NCBI RefSeq assembly: GCF_000004825.1
Contig: NW_008805102.1
Coordinates: 62,001 to 126,000 of the forward strand
Reading direction: 5' to 3'
Source: Heterostelium album PN500
Lineage: Eukaryota; Evosea; Eumycetozoa; Acytosteliales; Acytosteliaceae
DNA: 64,000 bases
Part shown: positions 1 to 13,394 of the stretch, in pieces
How positions within the stretch are numbered: position 1 is the stretch's first letter
Layout: each line of letters begins with the position of its first letter
Position numbers and translations under genes: made by a program
The notes under the pieces: generated by a model
Told to the model about the DNA's origin: nothing
The model's input: the letters and a program-made list of their open reading frames with translations, nothing else
The model's database searches: none

Positions 1-212
1 TAAAAATAAATAAGAAACAAATCTATCAATTAAAATCAATTCAATCCTCAATATCTTTTGACTGTTCCTAAAAAATTAAATTAAAAATTAAATAAAAATC
101 ATAATTATTTTTTGTCAAATTTTATAATTAAGAAGTTTTTCGATGGAATCAAACAAATTAACTTATATATGATCATTTTATTTTTTTTTAATATTTTATT
201 TTATTTACAATA
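1..212. other. AT-rich 3' flank of the Furry gene
   Basis: About 210 bases of A/T-rich sequence with T runs just beyond the Furry stop codon. I see no gene in it; it is probably 3' UTR and terminator sequence. Confidence 0.5.
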
Positions 213-3200
213 TCATTGAGATTTCAGGAATTCATCTAAAATTGGTTTTAATCCATCAATGACCATTTCAAATGCTACATCGAATATGGTTGGGTCCATG
301 TTGTTGTTTGTGACGAATACTTGATAGGAGTCGATTACATCTTGTCTTACTGTTTCAGTGATTGAAATGGAATGACGTGCATTTTCTAAAACGAAACCTT
401 CAACGATATGACGCATCAGATAGGCAAGTCCATCACCACCCAACTCACCAGTGCCATCACTTGATACATCGGTCTTAAAGTCTTGAACGACTTCAACAAA
501 GCAAACATCGTTTACGGCACGCTGGAAGTGTCGTTTCTTTAGATAGTCAAGGAATGCACGTCTTCGTTTTGGATCGGCCAAGATACTTCTTATACCATCG
601 AGCTGAGCAGATGGCTGAGCTTGAACGGATTGAGCTAGTTTCTGAGAAGGATTGGCTGTAGAAACAGTGAGGAATGATTCATTAAAGTCTATAGAATCAA
701 CATCCAACTTATCGAAATCAATTGATTGATCTAGATCCTTCAAGTTTGAGAGTAGTTGATCGATTTGATAGGATTCAGTAATAACCGAAGGTCCGTCATC
801 GGTTGTCATTAACAATTCACGTAGACTATCGATTGAGACATCTGGTTGAGGATGGTGGCTGGTAGCAGTGTTGTTATTGTTGTTGCTATTGTTATGTGGT
901 TGTTGTTTGACAGTCGATTTACCTGTATTATTGTTTGATTCTTCTACCAGTTTCTCGTTGGATCTACTTGACGACTTTGAAATGGAGGCATGTGTATTGT
1001 TATTGAGTATCGATTTGCCTAGGTTTCCGACTTGAGACTGAGCTAAACTAGCTGGAATATTGATATTCAATAGCGATTGAGTTGGATTCAACTTGCTAAG
1101 AAGTGAAACGGTATCGACACCGTCCAAGCCAATCTTCAAATCATCGAGGCCGTCGGTCAAGTCAGTTTCAATGTCGTCGAGATAGACATTGTATTCATCA
1201 GAGGTTCGCCACAATGATTTTTGCATTGATATGGTGAGTGATTCGTGAATGATATCGTCGACTTCTTTCAATTCATCGTCATCACCAAACTCAAAGTCAT
1301 ACTCCTCAGACAATGTATCTGGAAGTTCGCCTTTCGATGGGGAGTTACCAGCGATTACTTCTTGAACTGCTTGGTGATGTGCTTGTTGCTGCTGTTGTAG
1401 TTGAGCGTGTTGAGCTTGTTGATGATGTTGAGCGTGTTGTTGCTGCTGCTGCTGTTGTTGTGGAAGTCCAGTTGCTGCGGTTGGATGCTGATTGAATACA
1501 TTGGAGAATTTCGGTGGTGCAACTGGCATGTTCTTCTTCTCATTGGCAGCCTTCTCTTTGAGTGATGGATGGTCGGTGATACCCGATTTATTTCTACGAT
1601 GACCGCGACCACGTTTCTGGTTACCGTTCTCCGGTGCCTTTGTTGGTACGAGCTGTTTGATAATCTCTGAAGGTGTCTTGTCGAATGGAATCAACATCGG
1701 TGGCAAATTGCTTGCAGTGATCACCTCGGTCTTCATGATGGATGTAACCAAGTGAATAAAGTCACCGGCAATCGGTGAAGCAGAACCAACTTCGCATGCC
1801 ATCTTTATTATGTTCTTAAACATTGGGATGACATTGAGTGGTGCATTCTTTAGCAGTAGGTTAACTGTCTTTAGGATCGAGTTGCTCAGTAGCTGTGAAT
1901 TGTCAAGCATGTTACCCATGAGATCTGCACAATGATTGGCAAACTCTGGAATACAAACAGAGCGAATCGATTCGACTACAGACACCAAGAATTCATCGGG
2001 ATTAGAATTATATTCACCACGAGAGTATTTACTGAAAATCTCAGAGAGGTTACCCGCTTGTGGCAAACGTTTACGATCCAACAAAAGCTCAGCAAGATCA
2101 AGAGAGATCTTATCGGCAATGACCTTTTGTTCCTTGTAGACAATCGATGACTTTGATGTGAGAATCTTGTTGTGCAACCAAGGAGTGAGAGCAAGCACCG
2201 GAAGGAGATAGCGCGATGGTGCACCAATTGGGTCGACCAACTGATTATCCGGTATAGAGAAATACGAAATAATCAATGGACTGGCAAGTTCCTCTGTTAG
2301 AGGTGTGAGAATACCCTTGAAGAGATGATATTGGATTCCACGTGGAATTGAAATCTCTTTGGCACGACGAAGAATCTCTTGATAAACAGAAGACTGTGCA
2401 CTTTCAAAGATCTTTTGTTCGACTACCAAGAGGTGAAGAAGATCGAGAGCAGTCTCGTAGAGTGGCTCATAGTAACGGTGTTGCGCAGGCAAATAGGCAG
2501 CAGCACTCCAGAATATCGAGGAGAGTGACAACTCATCAATGTTTTGTGACTGGACAATCTGTTTCAGCGCTAGCAGTAGCTCAACGCAGAGTGTGCGGTT
2601 GTAGGCGTCGGGCTGGTCGTGTGCAGCTTGCAGTTGCTTGTTGAAAGTCGATCCGAATCCACTGCGGTTGCTGCTACCGTCCGATGTGGCAGCGATGATA
2701 CGAAGGATGAAAGCATCCAATCCCTCGGTCCAATCGTGCAGCAAACCAACGAGATGCTCCACACTCGATGTCCAACGAGAACGTTGACGTTTAAGAGTTG
2801 AAGTCTTTGAAGCATCTTTCAAGCTATCTGGCAGTTGTTGTTGACAATAGATGATTGAACGATAGGTCTGACAAGCTTTGATTGAGATTCTTGGATCTTT
2901 GTAGTTCTTGATCCACAACAGCGATTCCGCCTCCCATTTGTCGATTGTGGAGGGTGTCGAGAGTTCACAGTACTTGCAGAGCACAGTGATAAGCTCCTCT
3001 ACATAGATGTAACCGTTGCACCACTTGATCATCTCATTTCGATGCTCAATGACATCGTCTTTACTGCCATCGAGTAGAGGTGATCCGCTTCCAGGAGATC
3101 TTCCACCTTTTGGCACTGGGATGTGTGCCGAAGTCGACAAAAGAGTTGGGTTGGCACCTTTCTTTTTCATCTTCTTGGTCGAGTTGCCTGAGGAGTTACC

Positions 3201-6200
3201 ATCGATCAATCCAATCATATCGGTTTCCTTCTTTCCATCGTGGAAATTGAATTTGATTTGGAATGTTGGGAGTCGCAAGCTGGTGACGATAGTGTCAATC
3301 GATTTAAGTACCGCACGGAAGTGGTATCTCTGCTCCTCAGGTTCCTGTGACATCTGTGCATACATACTGTTTCTAATGGCCGACAGTAGAACATTGATCA
3401 TCTTTACAAGGGTTTCACCCTCGGTTGTAGAGTCGATTCTCAATAGCGAGTAGTTGAATAGAATATGAAGATGTGGAATGATTGGTCTCAAGTTGTCAGA
3501 GATCAAGTCACTGATAAACTTTACACAGACCTCACGAATCTTTGAGGATTGTGCTTTCGCTGTCTTTTTGTCGTCGGCGTTTGCGTTGGTTCCGTTGGGT
3601 GGAGGTGTCATCTCTGCGATCGATTCCGAGCGACGTTCGGCAACAACACCTGCATAACTCAATGGGAATACCAATGGTTCCAGTGTTGCATTTGGATTCA
3701 ATCTGTAGATCTGGAGAAGTAGCAACTTGCAGATTCTCATTGATTCCTTGGTGGCGACACCCTTCTTTATCAAAAAGTTGACAATGGTCGACAGGTTACC
3801 AGGTTCACGACGTGCCAGTGCCAACCAAAGATCGATCAGTTCCTGACTGATCTCAGAGTTCTTTGAGTCTGGAATGCTCTCTTGGAGTAGCTCGGTCATC
3901 TTGAAGATAGCCATCAAGAAGCGACCTGGGGTGTTTCTCATGAGACGTCCATTCTCAGAGGTGTTGGAAAGCGAGACATTCTTACACCATGGCAGTAGCA
4001 GTTGCACTGTCCAACGTCGGTTGGCAACAGACAACTGAGTGTAACGTGTGAATGCCTCTTCAAAGAAACGTTCTGTCCAAGCGGCACAGGATTCCGATGC
4101 AATCTCTGACACTTCGATTGCATTCTGCTTGCAGGTCGGTGTGATTCTCGACGCGAACGACTGACGCTTCGGAAGGAGAGCAGCACGCACAGCAACATCT
4201 TCCTCAAGAAGCAAACCAAATGCATTCGGAGAGAGACGGGCAATCAAGTCAAACGAACGAATACGTGCCAGGAATGCAGGATGCAGCAAATTGAGACACG
4301 ATAAATATAAGAGAGAAGCTCCAATCTCTGTAAGTCTTCTGGCAAAGTTACGATCCATCGCTGTTACCGGTTCGTTTTCCAGTTGTTCTTGAGCACGTTC
4401 CTCCAACGCCTTTTCATAGTAATATTGATAGATATCCTCGCTAATACCAAGAGTTGGTGGATTCGGTGCGGGAATAGGCAAGTATTGGTCATAGATGGAA
4501 TGTAGATAGAGAACGGATTCCGATGGATTGTCGATAGAGGCATACGACTTGTTGAGGAAGAATCCATAGGTTTCGTCAAAGTGATAGGATAACACCCATC
4601 GGAGAATACGATTGCCTTTCAATTCGGAATCGATTACCCATGACATAACATCGTCTTGGAGATGTCCCTCCTCAAACAATGTTCCAAGTCTGAGAATTGC
4701 TTCGGCAGCCAGACGCGAACAAGTACGGATCTTTGTCAGTTCAGCGTTGATCTTGGCACGCTCCTCTTCACGCGCAATCGAGTCTTTCTTGGCCAACCGC
4801 TTATTCAGTTCCATACCCTCGAGCTGCATTCTAGATTGAGCAACCAGTGGATGTCCACTCCACTGCAATATGGTTCTGAATGTTTTGTAACGTTCACCTA
4901 CGGTCCATGGAATCGAACGGATACTTGAGACGAGTGACTTGCGAATCGGTCCTCGAGTGCACACGGTGTCGGTGTGTACAGTGCATTACAAAAGTTATGT
5001 ACAACCACTGCATTGTCAGCGAAATAGCTAGAGTGTGCCAACGATGGAAGTTTAGTGGCATCACCAAAGATCGGTTCGATCTGCTGGATGAACTGCACAA
5101 ACACCTGAATCAAGTCGTTCGACTCGGCAAGTGCACGACCAAAGTTCCTGTGCTGTGAGATACGTCTAAAGATATTAGAGAGATCGACACGCACTCTTGC
5201 CAACTTTTTATTCATCTTGTTGGCTGTCCACCATCGATTGAGTGAGTCGATGACACACGGCAACAGACGCCAATGCAGCAGTCCACAAATAAACGAGAGT
5301 TTCTCACGCATCCATCCAACGTCAGAGAGAAGTCCAGCCCAGAAACTCGGTAGATAATTGGTAATCTTGGCTTGAAGAGCGTGTTCGAAATTGATCATTT
5401 CGTCGACCAGTGGATCGACTCCGGCTGGCGGCTTCAGTGGATATTCCGAGCTGATTCCGGATATCGAGAACATCAGTGAGTGACAATTGATCCACAGGTA
5501 TCTCTGAGTGTAGGAGGCATGTCGCTTGGCTTCGTCGGTTGTCTGCTCGATGGTTGGTGCGGGCATAGACGAGAGAATACCCAACAGGATACCACGAGTT
5601 TTCGAGAGTGTACGCACGCAGTCTTGCTCGACAGCAGCACGTCCTATCTCACAAAGAGTAAATGCCCAAAGTCGATCGTGAGTACTGTATGCCAATTCCT
5701 CAATCGTTGGAAGATCGTCGTTTGGTCCAAGCTTAATCTCCTTGTCAACACCACAGGAATTATCGAGTAGCAATTGGTGTCTGGCACGCTGAATTATAGT
5801 TCGCCAACTGTTGTGTAAGACACTGGCGATCTGAGTGTTTGTAATCTCAGTGTTACGAATACCAGAGATCGATCGAACCAATTGCAATGCAATCATACGT
5901 GTCTGTGGATTCGGTGATGTCATATGCACAAGACCCAACGCTTCAATCTCTGTCTCCAACATCTTTGGTGGGTAGAAAGAAGAGTCCAGTGGCACAGAGG
6001 AATGACGTGACTCAATGAACGATCGTTCATTCCAGAGATCGATCAGACCCAACAGCTGTGAGAGTAGTGTTTGTAAAGCAACATGGTCTTTTCCAACATA
6101 TTGGAGAATCAATGAGGTGTATCCCTGAACGAGAGATGTTCTCAGCTCTGGATGATCACACATAATCACCTGAATGGCATGTGATGCAGCCATAGCGATT

Positions 6201-9020
6201 TCATCCTCTTCGTGCAACACCAACTTGTGCAAAGTACTATGTGCCAAGAAGTTCTTTGGCATAAAAGTAATACAACGAATCGTTTCCTTAAACAACTCTA
6301 ACAACTCTGGATTGATAGTTCTTCTCTTTGGTGTCTTTTTCTTCAATGGATAAGGTTCTAATGCTGGTCCTGGTAATGAATTTGAACTTTCCCATTGATA
6401 CACTTTACTTATTAAACTAATTGACTATAAAAATATTCGAGATAATTAGTTGATTGATTATTCAATTTCAATGTAATAACTAGTTATTACTTACATTTGA
6501 TCTATATTGATCAGAGAATTCACGTTCTCTTTGTTCAGTGGATTTGGTACAGACATCGTACCAACGTTTGATTGCTTCTACGGTTGATTCCGATTCGAAT
6601 TTGTGGACTGATGTTTGGTCAGAGATGAGCGAGTAGAGCGAGATGGTCGGTTCGAATTGGGTGGATATTGGCAGTGGATCGGCAGCGGTCGGTGCGTTGT
6701 CACCACCGGATTGTTCTTCGCAGTACTTGAATGATTTGGTGAGGAATGTTTCGAATGTCAGTTGGATCTCTTCCTTCTTGACGTAGATGATATCGTTGGA
6801 GATGGCACGAGTATTTATATTGGCCGACGGACTTGTATTCCAAAAGACATCGGAGGGATCCAGGATAATCGAGAGAGTTCGCAGCGCTATTACATGTAGC
6901 AACAACGATTGGTTGGAGAACAGACACGGTAGAACAGTGTCGGTGAGTAGCTTGAGTGAGTGAACAGAGATGTGAACGGTGATGGCTGTGAGCAAGTCGA
7001 TACACTCTAGGACACGCGGTATGTTTTGCTTCTTGCCGTAGAGTGTGGCGATGATGTCGTGGAGTCGCGGAATCATCTTGGCGCGATTGTTGGCCAGTCC
7101 AGCGTAGAGATAGCTGCCGCTGTTCTCGTAGACACGGTCCATACGCTGCTGAAGCTGCGCGGCAATCGACGAGCCCGGCGAATCAGAGTTGGCCGACAGA
7201 CTCGCCTGCAGTCCAATGATTTTTCGTGGCGGTACAAACTTGCCTTGCAACAACCGCAAGATACACTCCAATGAGAAATCACGCTTCTTTTGCACGGACA
7301 GCGTCTTCCAGAGTCGCTTCAGGACAGCGTCGTACTCGTCGTCGAATATCGAATTGGGACCACGCGTCAGAATGGTAGTCATCAACTTTAGCGACTTCTC
7401 CTCGAAATCGTCGTGTTTCAGCATCTTTTCGGCACGCTTATACACCGCTTTCATCTTATCGACAATGCCAGTCGACATTGTAAAATCAGACATCGACAAC
7501 AACATTCCATCCAACGCTTCCAACTGTGCCAATCGCAAATTATTCTTTTTGTTTCCTTCCAACCAATATAACATTTGACCCAACAATTTCTCAACTTCAT
7601 TCATTCTTTCATTATCTGACATCTATATACAAAACGAAACAAAACAAAACAAAACAATTAAAAGTTAGAATTATATATTACATCTTTTAATCTTCTTTTC
7701 TTTAACTTACATTCAGAGATAACCATCTAATTCCTTTAAATGTTGGTATTAATTCTTCAGATGGATTAGTACCTATAACCTTATTTAAACTCATATAAAT
7801 TGGTGTTAAACTATTTCATTAAGAAAAAAAAAAAGAGTTATTAGGTTAGATTGTATTTGTATTTGATTTGTATTATTAAACACTTACGATAGACGTGAAA
7901 GTTGACCTAAAATTAATGACCATTGATCTGCAATCGATAGTCTGAGTGCAATCCATGTTGTTACGTTGAGTGAGCGTGGTGCGATTGGTTTGAAGTAGTA
8001 GAATGCCAAATCACGAAGTCGGTTCATTAGTTGATCGTTTATGGACGATGCCGGTGAACTACCGAGTATCTGTGTTATGATGTCGGCCACCACAATCTCG
8101 ACAGTCGACTCTATCAAATCGAGATATTTGAGATCGTTCTGATAGATACTGCAAGTGATCGAACTGAGGAACGACTCGAAGCTAAACAACTTGGTTTGCG
8201 AACTCGACGACGACGAGAGAATCGACACTAACGACGTCGAAACAACTCCATATCCAATTGAAGTAGGACTTGTATTATTACTATTGCCGCTACCACTGAT
8301 ATTATTATTATTATTATTTATATTATTACCGCTATTATTAACATTTAATAAGTTATTACTATTACTATTATTGTTACTGCTGTTACTCCCACTACCACTG
8401 TTATTGCTAATATTGAAATGCTGTTGTTGTTGTTGATTTGGGTTTGATGATGATCGACCTACACTTCCATTTGGATTAAGTGCGGCGAGAATGGGTGAGG
8501 TGGCTGGTGGCGATCCCATACCAAAGGTGATGGAACCACCGGTAATTGGTCCCGATTGCGGGGCTAGTTGTTGAATGTGCCGAGGCAGCAACTCGAGAAG
8601 TAGCCGCAATGCAGATGACTTGCAATTCTTTGAGGATTCAGAGATGAGCATCAACGAAGGATGATAGAACCAGAACGATCTCGCAAAGTTTGTCCACTCT
8701 TTTTCGCCGCCTGGATCGGAGAGTGCATTGAGCATCTTGTTGGTAGAGGAAGCGATCGTGCCAATCGCGGCACCGCCACTGCCACTTCCACTGCCACTGT
8801 TATTGATGTTTGTAACTCGTCTAAGCAGAGTGTTTCCTCGTGACATCCTCAGTGACTGACTACTTGAAATACCGGCAGCTGCAGCGGTTGCCTGTTGCTG
8901 TTGCGATGCATCGTTGATCGATTGCAGCGTAGTGTCAATCGAAACCGATAGATTATCAAACAATCTAGATATAAGAGTTGATGTAATGCCCAGAGCATTG
9001 ACATCTAATCTTGCATCCAT
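213..9020 (-). CDS. fry: Furry-family cell-morphogenesis scaffold with C-terminal RGS-like domain
   Basis: Very large HEAT-like protein of about 2,870 residues. Exons on the minus strand are near 9020-7888, 7810-7711, 7622-6495 and 6424 onward; GT..AG signals and phases agree. Furry/Tao3/Mor2 proteins scaffold NDR kinases in polarity and morphogenesis. Matches to animal Furry, from memory, include EDEIAMAASHAIQVIMCDHP followed by LLGLIDLWN, SPNPQTRMIALQLVRSI, VQLLLPWCKNVSL, and the LFKGILTPLTEELASPLI block. The last ~125 residues (213-590) look like an RGS domain: FLDYLKKRHFQRAVNDVCF, VEVVQDF, ITETVRQDVI, then IFDVAFEMVIDGL and ILDEFLKS. A His/Gln-rich low-complexity stretch lies near 1370-1500. 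Oddity: reading shifts frame between about 4898 and 4985 with no AT-rich intron visible. Family assignment is firm; the RGS call is by pattern. Confidence 0.88.
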
Positions 9021-9639
9021 ATTATTATTATTATTTTTTATAATTTACAACAACACACTAAAAAAAAAAAAAAAATTCTTTTATTTTCTCTCTTTGTTTT
9101 TTTTTATCTATTATCTAATCTACTTTATTTCCTTTCTTTTCTTTTTTGTATAAATACTAACTATTATAGTTATGTATTTTATCTTTTTAAATATATTTGT
9201 TATTTATACTACTATTATTACATTAAAATAAATAAATAAGTTATTTTACTATTTATTTTATTTTATTTGATTTTCTTTCTTTTTCTTTTGTTGATATTGA
9301 AAGTATTAAAACAAATAAACCTAAAGATTGTTTAATATCTTTTTTATCTTGAGTGTAAAAAATAAAAATAACAAAAAAGAGTTTAAAAAAATTTAACTTT
9401 TTTTTACTTTTGACAAATTTTTTTAAAATTTTGGTGTTATTTTGAGGGTTGTGGTTGGTTTGATTTATTCCAAAAAAAAAAATATCATAGACTTTTAAAA
9501 TCAACACACACCAGTTCTTTAGATCAATCAATCAATCAAGCAAAGAGTCAAATGATCTTTAGTTTTTGCTTGTTATAAGATCAAAAATGATCAATCTTAA
9601 AAATTGTTTATAATTTAATTATTTTACATTTTTTTAATA
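9021..9639. other. AT-rich 5' flank of the Furry gene, no gene seen
   Basis: Poly-T and poly-A rich sequence directly upstream of the Furry start codon. Short open frames here consist only of Lys/Asn/Phe/Ile low complexity and are not credible genes. It likely holds the Furry promoter. Confidence 0.5.
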
Positions 9640-9762
9640 CAAAATAACAATATTGAATATTATAATCGTTGTAAATAGATGAATATATATCAATTTCTAT
9701 CTTTTACAAGTTTCTCAAAACAATTTAGCTTTTTAAGTTGTTTCTGGTGGTACAATGAAAAA
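9640..9762 (-). pseudogene. Decayed fragment of a second moaE copy
   Basis: This short stretch aligns with the first exon of the intact moaE gene at 10967-11262, in the same orientation. Identical runs are GTTGTAAATAGATGA (9669 region versus 10999 region) and AAGTTGTTTCTGGTGGTAC (9736 region versus 11092 region). Diverged sequence joins them, with a loss of about 30 bases relative to the intact gene. Similarity fades on both sides. It is a non-coding relic of a host metabolic gene, about 1.3 kb away from the working copy. Seen directly in the sequence; the duplication history is inference. Confidence 0.75.
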
Positions 9763-9929
9763 CATATTTGTTTTTGAATAATTGTGTACCATATAATCAA
9801 ATTTATTTAATAAATTTTATCACTTTTATTTGTTAATGGCTATTATTATCAACTATTTAAGTTATTGTTGTTTCCTTCAATTCAATTAAATATATTCTAC
9901 ACACATTTCAACAATCATATTATATTAAA

Positions 9930-10495
9930 ACAGACTCATTATGTTTCCGATCTCTCGCATCAGCAGAAATCGATTTTCTACAATTCATCGAGGAAAGAGA
10001 TAAGTTAATTAAAGAAATAGATTATTATATTAAGAAAAATAATGAACTTATTGATGAAATGAACAAATTTAAGAGCAATTCACAGTCGAAGGAGGAAAAC
10101 AATAGCATTTCAGACGATGACGATAATAACTCACCGGAGAGGAAGATTATGATTGCCATATTTGATATCTTTTGAGAAAATTTGTTAATCAATTTAAAAA
10201 GCAGTTTGTAGAAAATTACTTGGACCAGAAACCAAAGTGAATTATCTAGTAGATCTTGAAGTGCAGATAAAGAATGATTATTTGTCAATAGTCATCTTGA
10301 ACTCTATCAAATTGGAATTGCGATAGAAAAATAGTTTTAAAGATGATATCGAATTTGTAAAGAATTATTTTATTTGTGTTCCTAGGGATCTTGACAGATT
10401 GTCAGAAGATGCTAAAATCTTAAAGATCGTAAAGTATAATTGAGTACTTACGCAGTACAAATGGTGACCAATTGTATGTAGAAATCTAGAAGTTA
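9930..10495 (+). pseudogene. Decayed copy of an unknown coiled-coil-like gene
   Basis: The forward strand reads as a broken protein. It begins with a charged, coiled-coil-like part (FLQFIEERDKLIKEIDYYIK, then an acidic SDDDDNNSPE run). Further frames contain FVNQFKKQFVENYL, EFVKNYFICVPRDLDRLSED and a tail EYLRSTNGDQLYVEI. The last two parts resemble the piece at 13395-13625, so these are two copies of one family. Several frame breaks show it is not functional. I do not recognise the family and cannot say whether it is a host gene or belongs to an element. Confidence 0.55.
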
Positions 10496-10572
10496 ACTCG
10501 AGTATATAAAATAAAACAAACTTAAATAGTTGGTTTATATTTACTTATATTTTATATTTACATTTATTTTTT

Positions 10573-11262
10573 TTAATGTTTATTGTGACCACTATGCTGA
10601 TGATCATGTCCATCATTGTTTAATGTTGATTTTGTTGTTGTATAATGACAAGATTCACAATTATCTTTCCAAACAGACATAGTTCCGTCAGTGTAATACT
10701 CTTTCTTCCAAATCGGTACAGTTGCTTTGATTGTATCGATAGCATATTGTACGGCAGTCAATGAATCATGTCTATGCGCAGATGAAATTGCAATTAAAAT
10801 ACTAGCTTCTCCTATCGGTACAGTTCCAATTCTTTGTTGTTTTTTAGAATATTTTGAAGATTATTAATTTAAAGATATAGATATGTTAACTTTAACTAAC
10901 TAAATAACTAAACTAAACTAAATTAAACTAAACTAAACTAAACAAAACAAAACAAAAACAACATACCTATGTAAAACAGCAATATGTAATATATTATAAG
11001 TTGTAAATAGATGACTGCATATCTTTGCAATCTCTTTTACAGCCATTGGTGTATATGCTTCATACTCTAGTTTCTCAACGTTTTTGCCTTTGAAGTTGTT
11101 TCTGGTGGTACCTAGGAACGTCGAAATGGCACCTGCATTATCATCTTCAACTCTATTGTAACCACCAACCTTAAAATCTATTGGTTCCTCTGAAACCTCA
11201 ATATATAATCCTCTATCAATTCCATCTTTATTTTTATCAAAAATGATATCGACCGTTGACAT
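10573..11262 (-). CDS. MOCS2B: Molybdopterin synthase catalytic subunit (MoaE/MOCS2B)
   Basis: Two exons, 11262-10967 and 10831-10573, give 184 residues, close to the family's usual length. The enzyme transfers sulfur from the thiocarboxylated small subunit (MoaD/MOCS2A) to precursor Z, making molybdopterin for molybdenum enzymes; it is normally cytosolic. Family signatures are the GAISTFLGTTRNN loop, the LEYEAYTPMA motif, AVLHR at the splice join, IGTVPIGEASILIAISSAHR, and PIWKKE, which contains a conserved catalytic lysine. Splicing joins AG to A to make the Arg codon, restoring HRIG. The last ~30 residues are His/Asp/Asn-rich and extend past the core. A decayed partial duplicate lies at 9640-9762. 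Confidence is high from the contiguous motif order. Confidence 0.93.
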
Positions 11263-13394
11263 GCTAATAATCTCTTCTAACTGTGATTAACCAAATTTAT
11301 TTTTAACTTTTTTGTTAAAATTTTTTTTCAACTTAAATTTTATATTATTAAGAGTTTGGTTTTAAATTTTTTATATGGTAGATTAAAAACAAAAATTATA
11401 AATAAATATTTATTTCATTAGATTCAAATAAAAAATTATTAACTTTTATTATTCTTTTTTACAAATATTCTTAAAAAAAAAACCTTTTTTTATTTCTTTC
11501 CCTTTCCCATTATAATTATCAATATTAACCAGATTACAATGTTGTCAAATTTATATTTTTAAAAATAAAATTAATTTAAAATTAATTAAAAATTTAGGAG
11601 AATTAAAGAAGAATGATCCTCTTCCTTTTTGAACTATTTGCAAATATAATTGATAAAATGAAGTTTATTTAAGAAAAAAACGCACTATCAGATAGATGTT
11701 TTTCAAATACTATTTTTTTTTAATATGCACCATCATACAAACATTCTCTCTAACCTATACATTTGTTAAATAAACAAACTCCAAAGCCTGGTAATAAAGC
11801 TCAGCTAAAAAATCTTTGCATTTAATAAACTTTAACTTTTACTTTTATTGCAAACATGTTTTTTTTGTTAAAAATGTTTTGGACAATCGGATCAGAAAAC
11901 AGACATCTTTCATTTTTCTAAAATATTGTTATATTTTGATTTTTATATATTATATTTATCAAAAGTTGAAAATTTGTAAAAAACATCAGCAATGATTGAT
12001 CATTAGTAGTTCATGTAGTCAGTTTGAATAAATCAACATCAACTAAATGATATTCATTAAAAATATGAATGAAATTTTTATTTAAATAAATTTTTCTTTT
12101 AAATATTGGGCCACATTATCTAGATCTTCTTTTTGATTTTTTTTCTAAATCTACAAAGTTTTTGAGATCTTGGACATACTCTATTGCTTCGTATCTGGAC
12201 CATCAAAGGTTCTGCACATGGTTATCTCGAACTCCTTCATCACTTCAGAAAATACCAAATTTCAATGTAAAGTGGTTTTTTGTTTTTTTATTTCTACAAA
12301 ATCTTTATTATTGTTTGTGGAGAATTTATCTGATTGTAAAAAAAGGAATTGGGTATAAAAGTGTTTTTAATAAAATTATTATTTTTAAACAGAATTATAA
12401 ATAATTAGAAAAGATAAATTAATTGAAAGGAATATTATATTTAAAATTGAAACAGTATATTATATATTAATAAGTAATAAATGATAATATAAATACCTTT
12501 TTTTCCTTTTAAACAATTGTTTTTAATCCTCTTAGACCGATGACATTCTATACAATTGACATTTAATAGATTATAGGAAAAGAATGGTGAAAATTTATTT
12601 AAATAAAAATTTTATTCTTTTTTTTTAATTATTATTCATTGTTTTAATTATTTACTTTTTTTCAGAAAAATATACAATTTATTCTATTTAAAAAAAAAAA
12701 CACTAAAAAAATGTTTATAAAGTTTAAATTTAATGAAATCTCTAACATTCAATTAATATCTATCTACAGAAAAAAGTAACAAAATGATCGAAATTCCACT
12801 TTTGTTTTTGAATTATGTGTGGGTACAAAATGAACATGATTTTTGGGTATTAAATATGTATCACATTCCCTGGTGTAATGCCTTTTTTTTAACTCATATT
12901 AGACTCATATTAAATACCCAAAAAAGGAGGTAGAAAGTCAACAAAAAAAAAGATTATATAAATAGTAGATCGATCATCAAAAGGGAATAAATTATTGTAT
13001 TAATGGTAGTCATAGATCATATATTCTCTTATTAGCACTATAAATAAAAGTTGTATTAACTAAAAACAGATGGTGTAAATACATTCATACAACATTTAAA
13101 AAAAAAAAATAACAGTTTAAATTTATTCACATCAATTTTTTATTTTTAAAACAACTATAAAATTTTATTTAATTAATACAATTTTATTAAAATAGAATTT
13201 AAATAATAATAAAAATATTAAGTACTTTATAAGGTTAACAAAGATCACCAAACTCTTACCAAAAATAGTATTCTTCGTCCACTCCAACTTGACGTCCCTT
13301 GTGCCTTCCATTCCCATAGATTTTCAGCAGTTAGATACAAAAACAGAGATTTTTAGAACAAATGAAAATACTCTATTAGTCAATTCCTACTACC
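11263..13394. other. Long AT-rich intergenic region, no intact gene
   Basis: Over 2 kb of A/T-rich sequence with many homopolymers. Open frames near 12162-12404 have no recognisable motif and atypical composition, so I do not call them genes. An imperfect inverted repeat sits at 12841-12925. Confidence 0.5.
12841..12925. repeat. Imperfect inverted repeat (hairpin-like)
   Basis: The left arm TTTTGGGTATTAAATATG near 12841 is mirrored by CATATTAAATACCCAAAA near 12905-12922, with one indel between arms and about 45 bases of loop. It could be a small transposon-like end pair or a hairpin. No target duplication or gene is evident. Confidence 0.5.

Noticed and set aside
12162-12404. 80-codon forward open frame
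   Set aside because: Low-complexity Phe/Leu/Tyr composition, no motif and no clear splice partner; lies in relic-rich spacer.
13260-13394. Possible upstream exon of the X remnant at 13395
   Set aside because: No frame with matching phase and splice signals was found; the stretch is too short and unlike the other copy.
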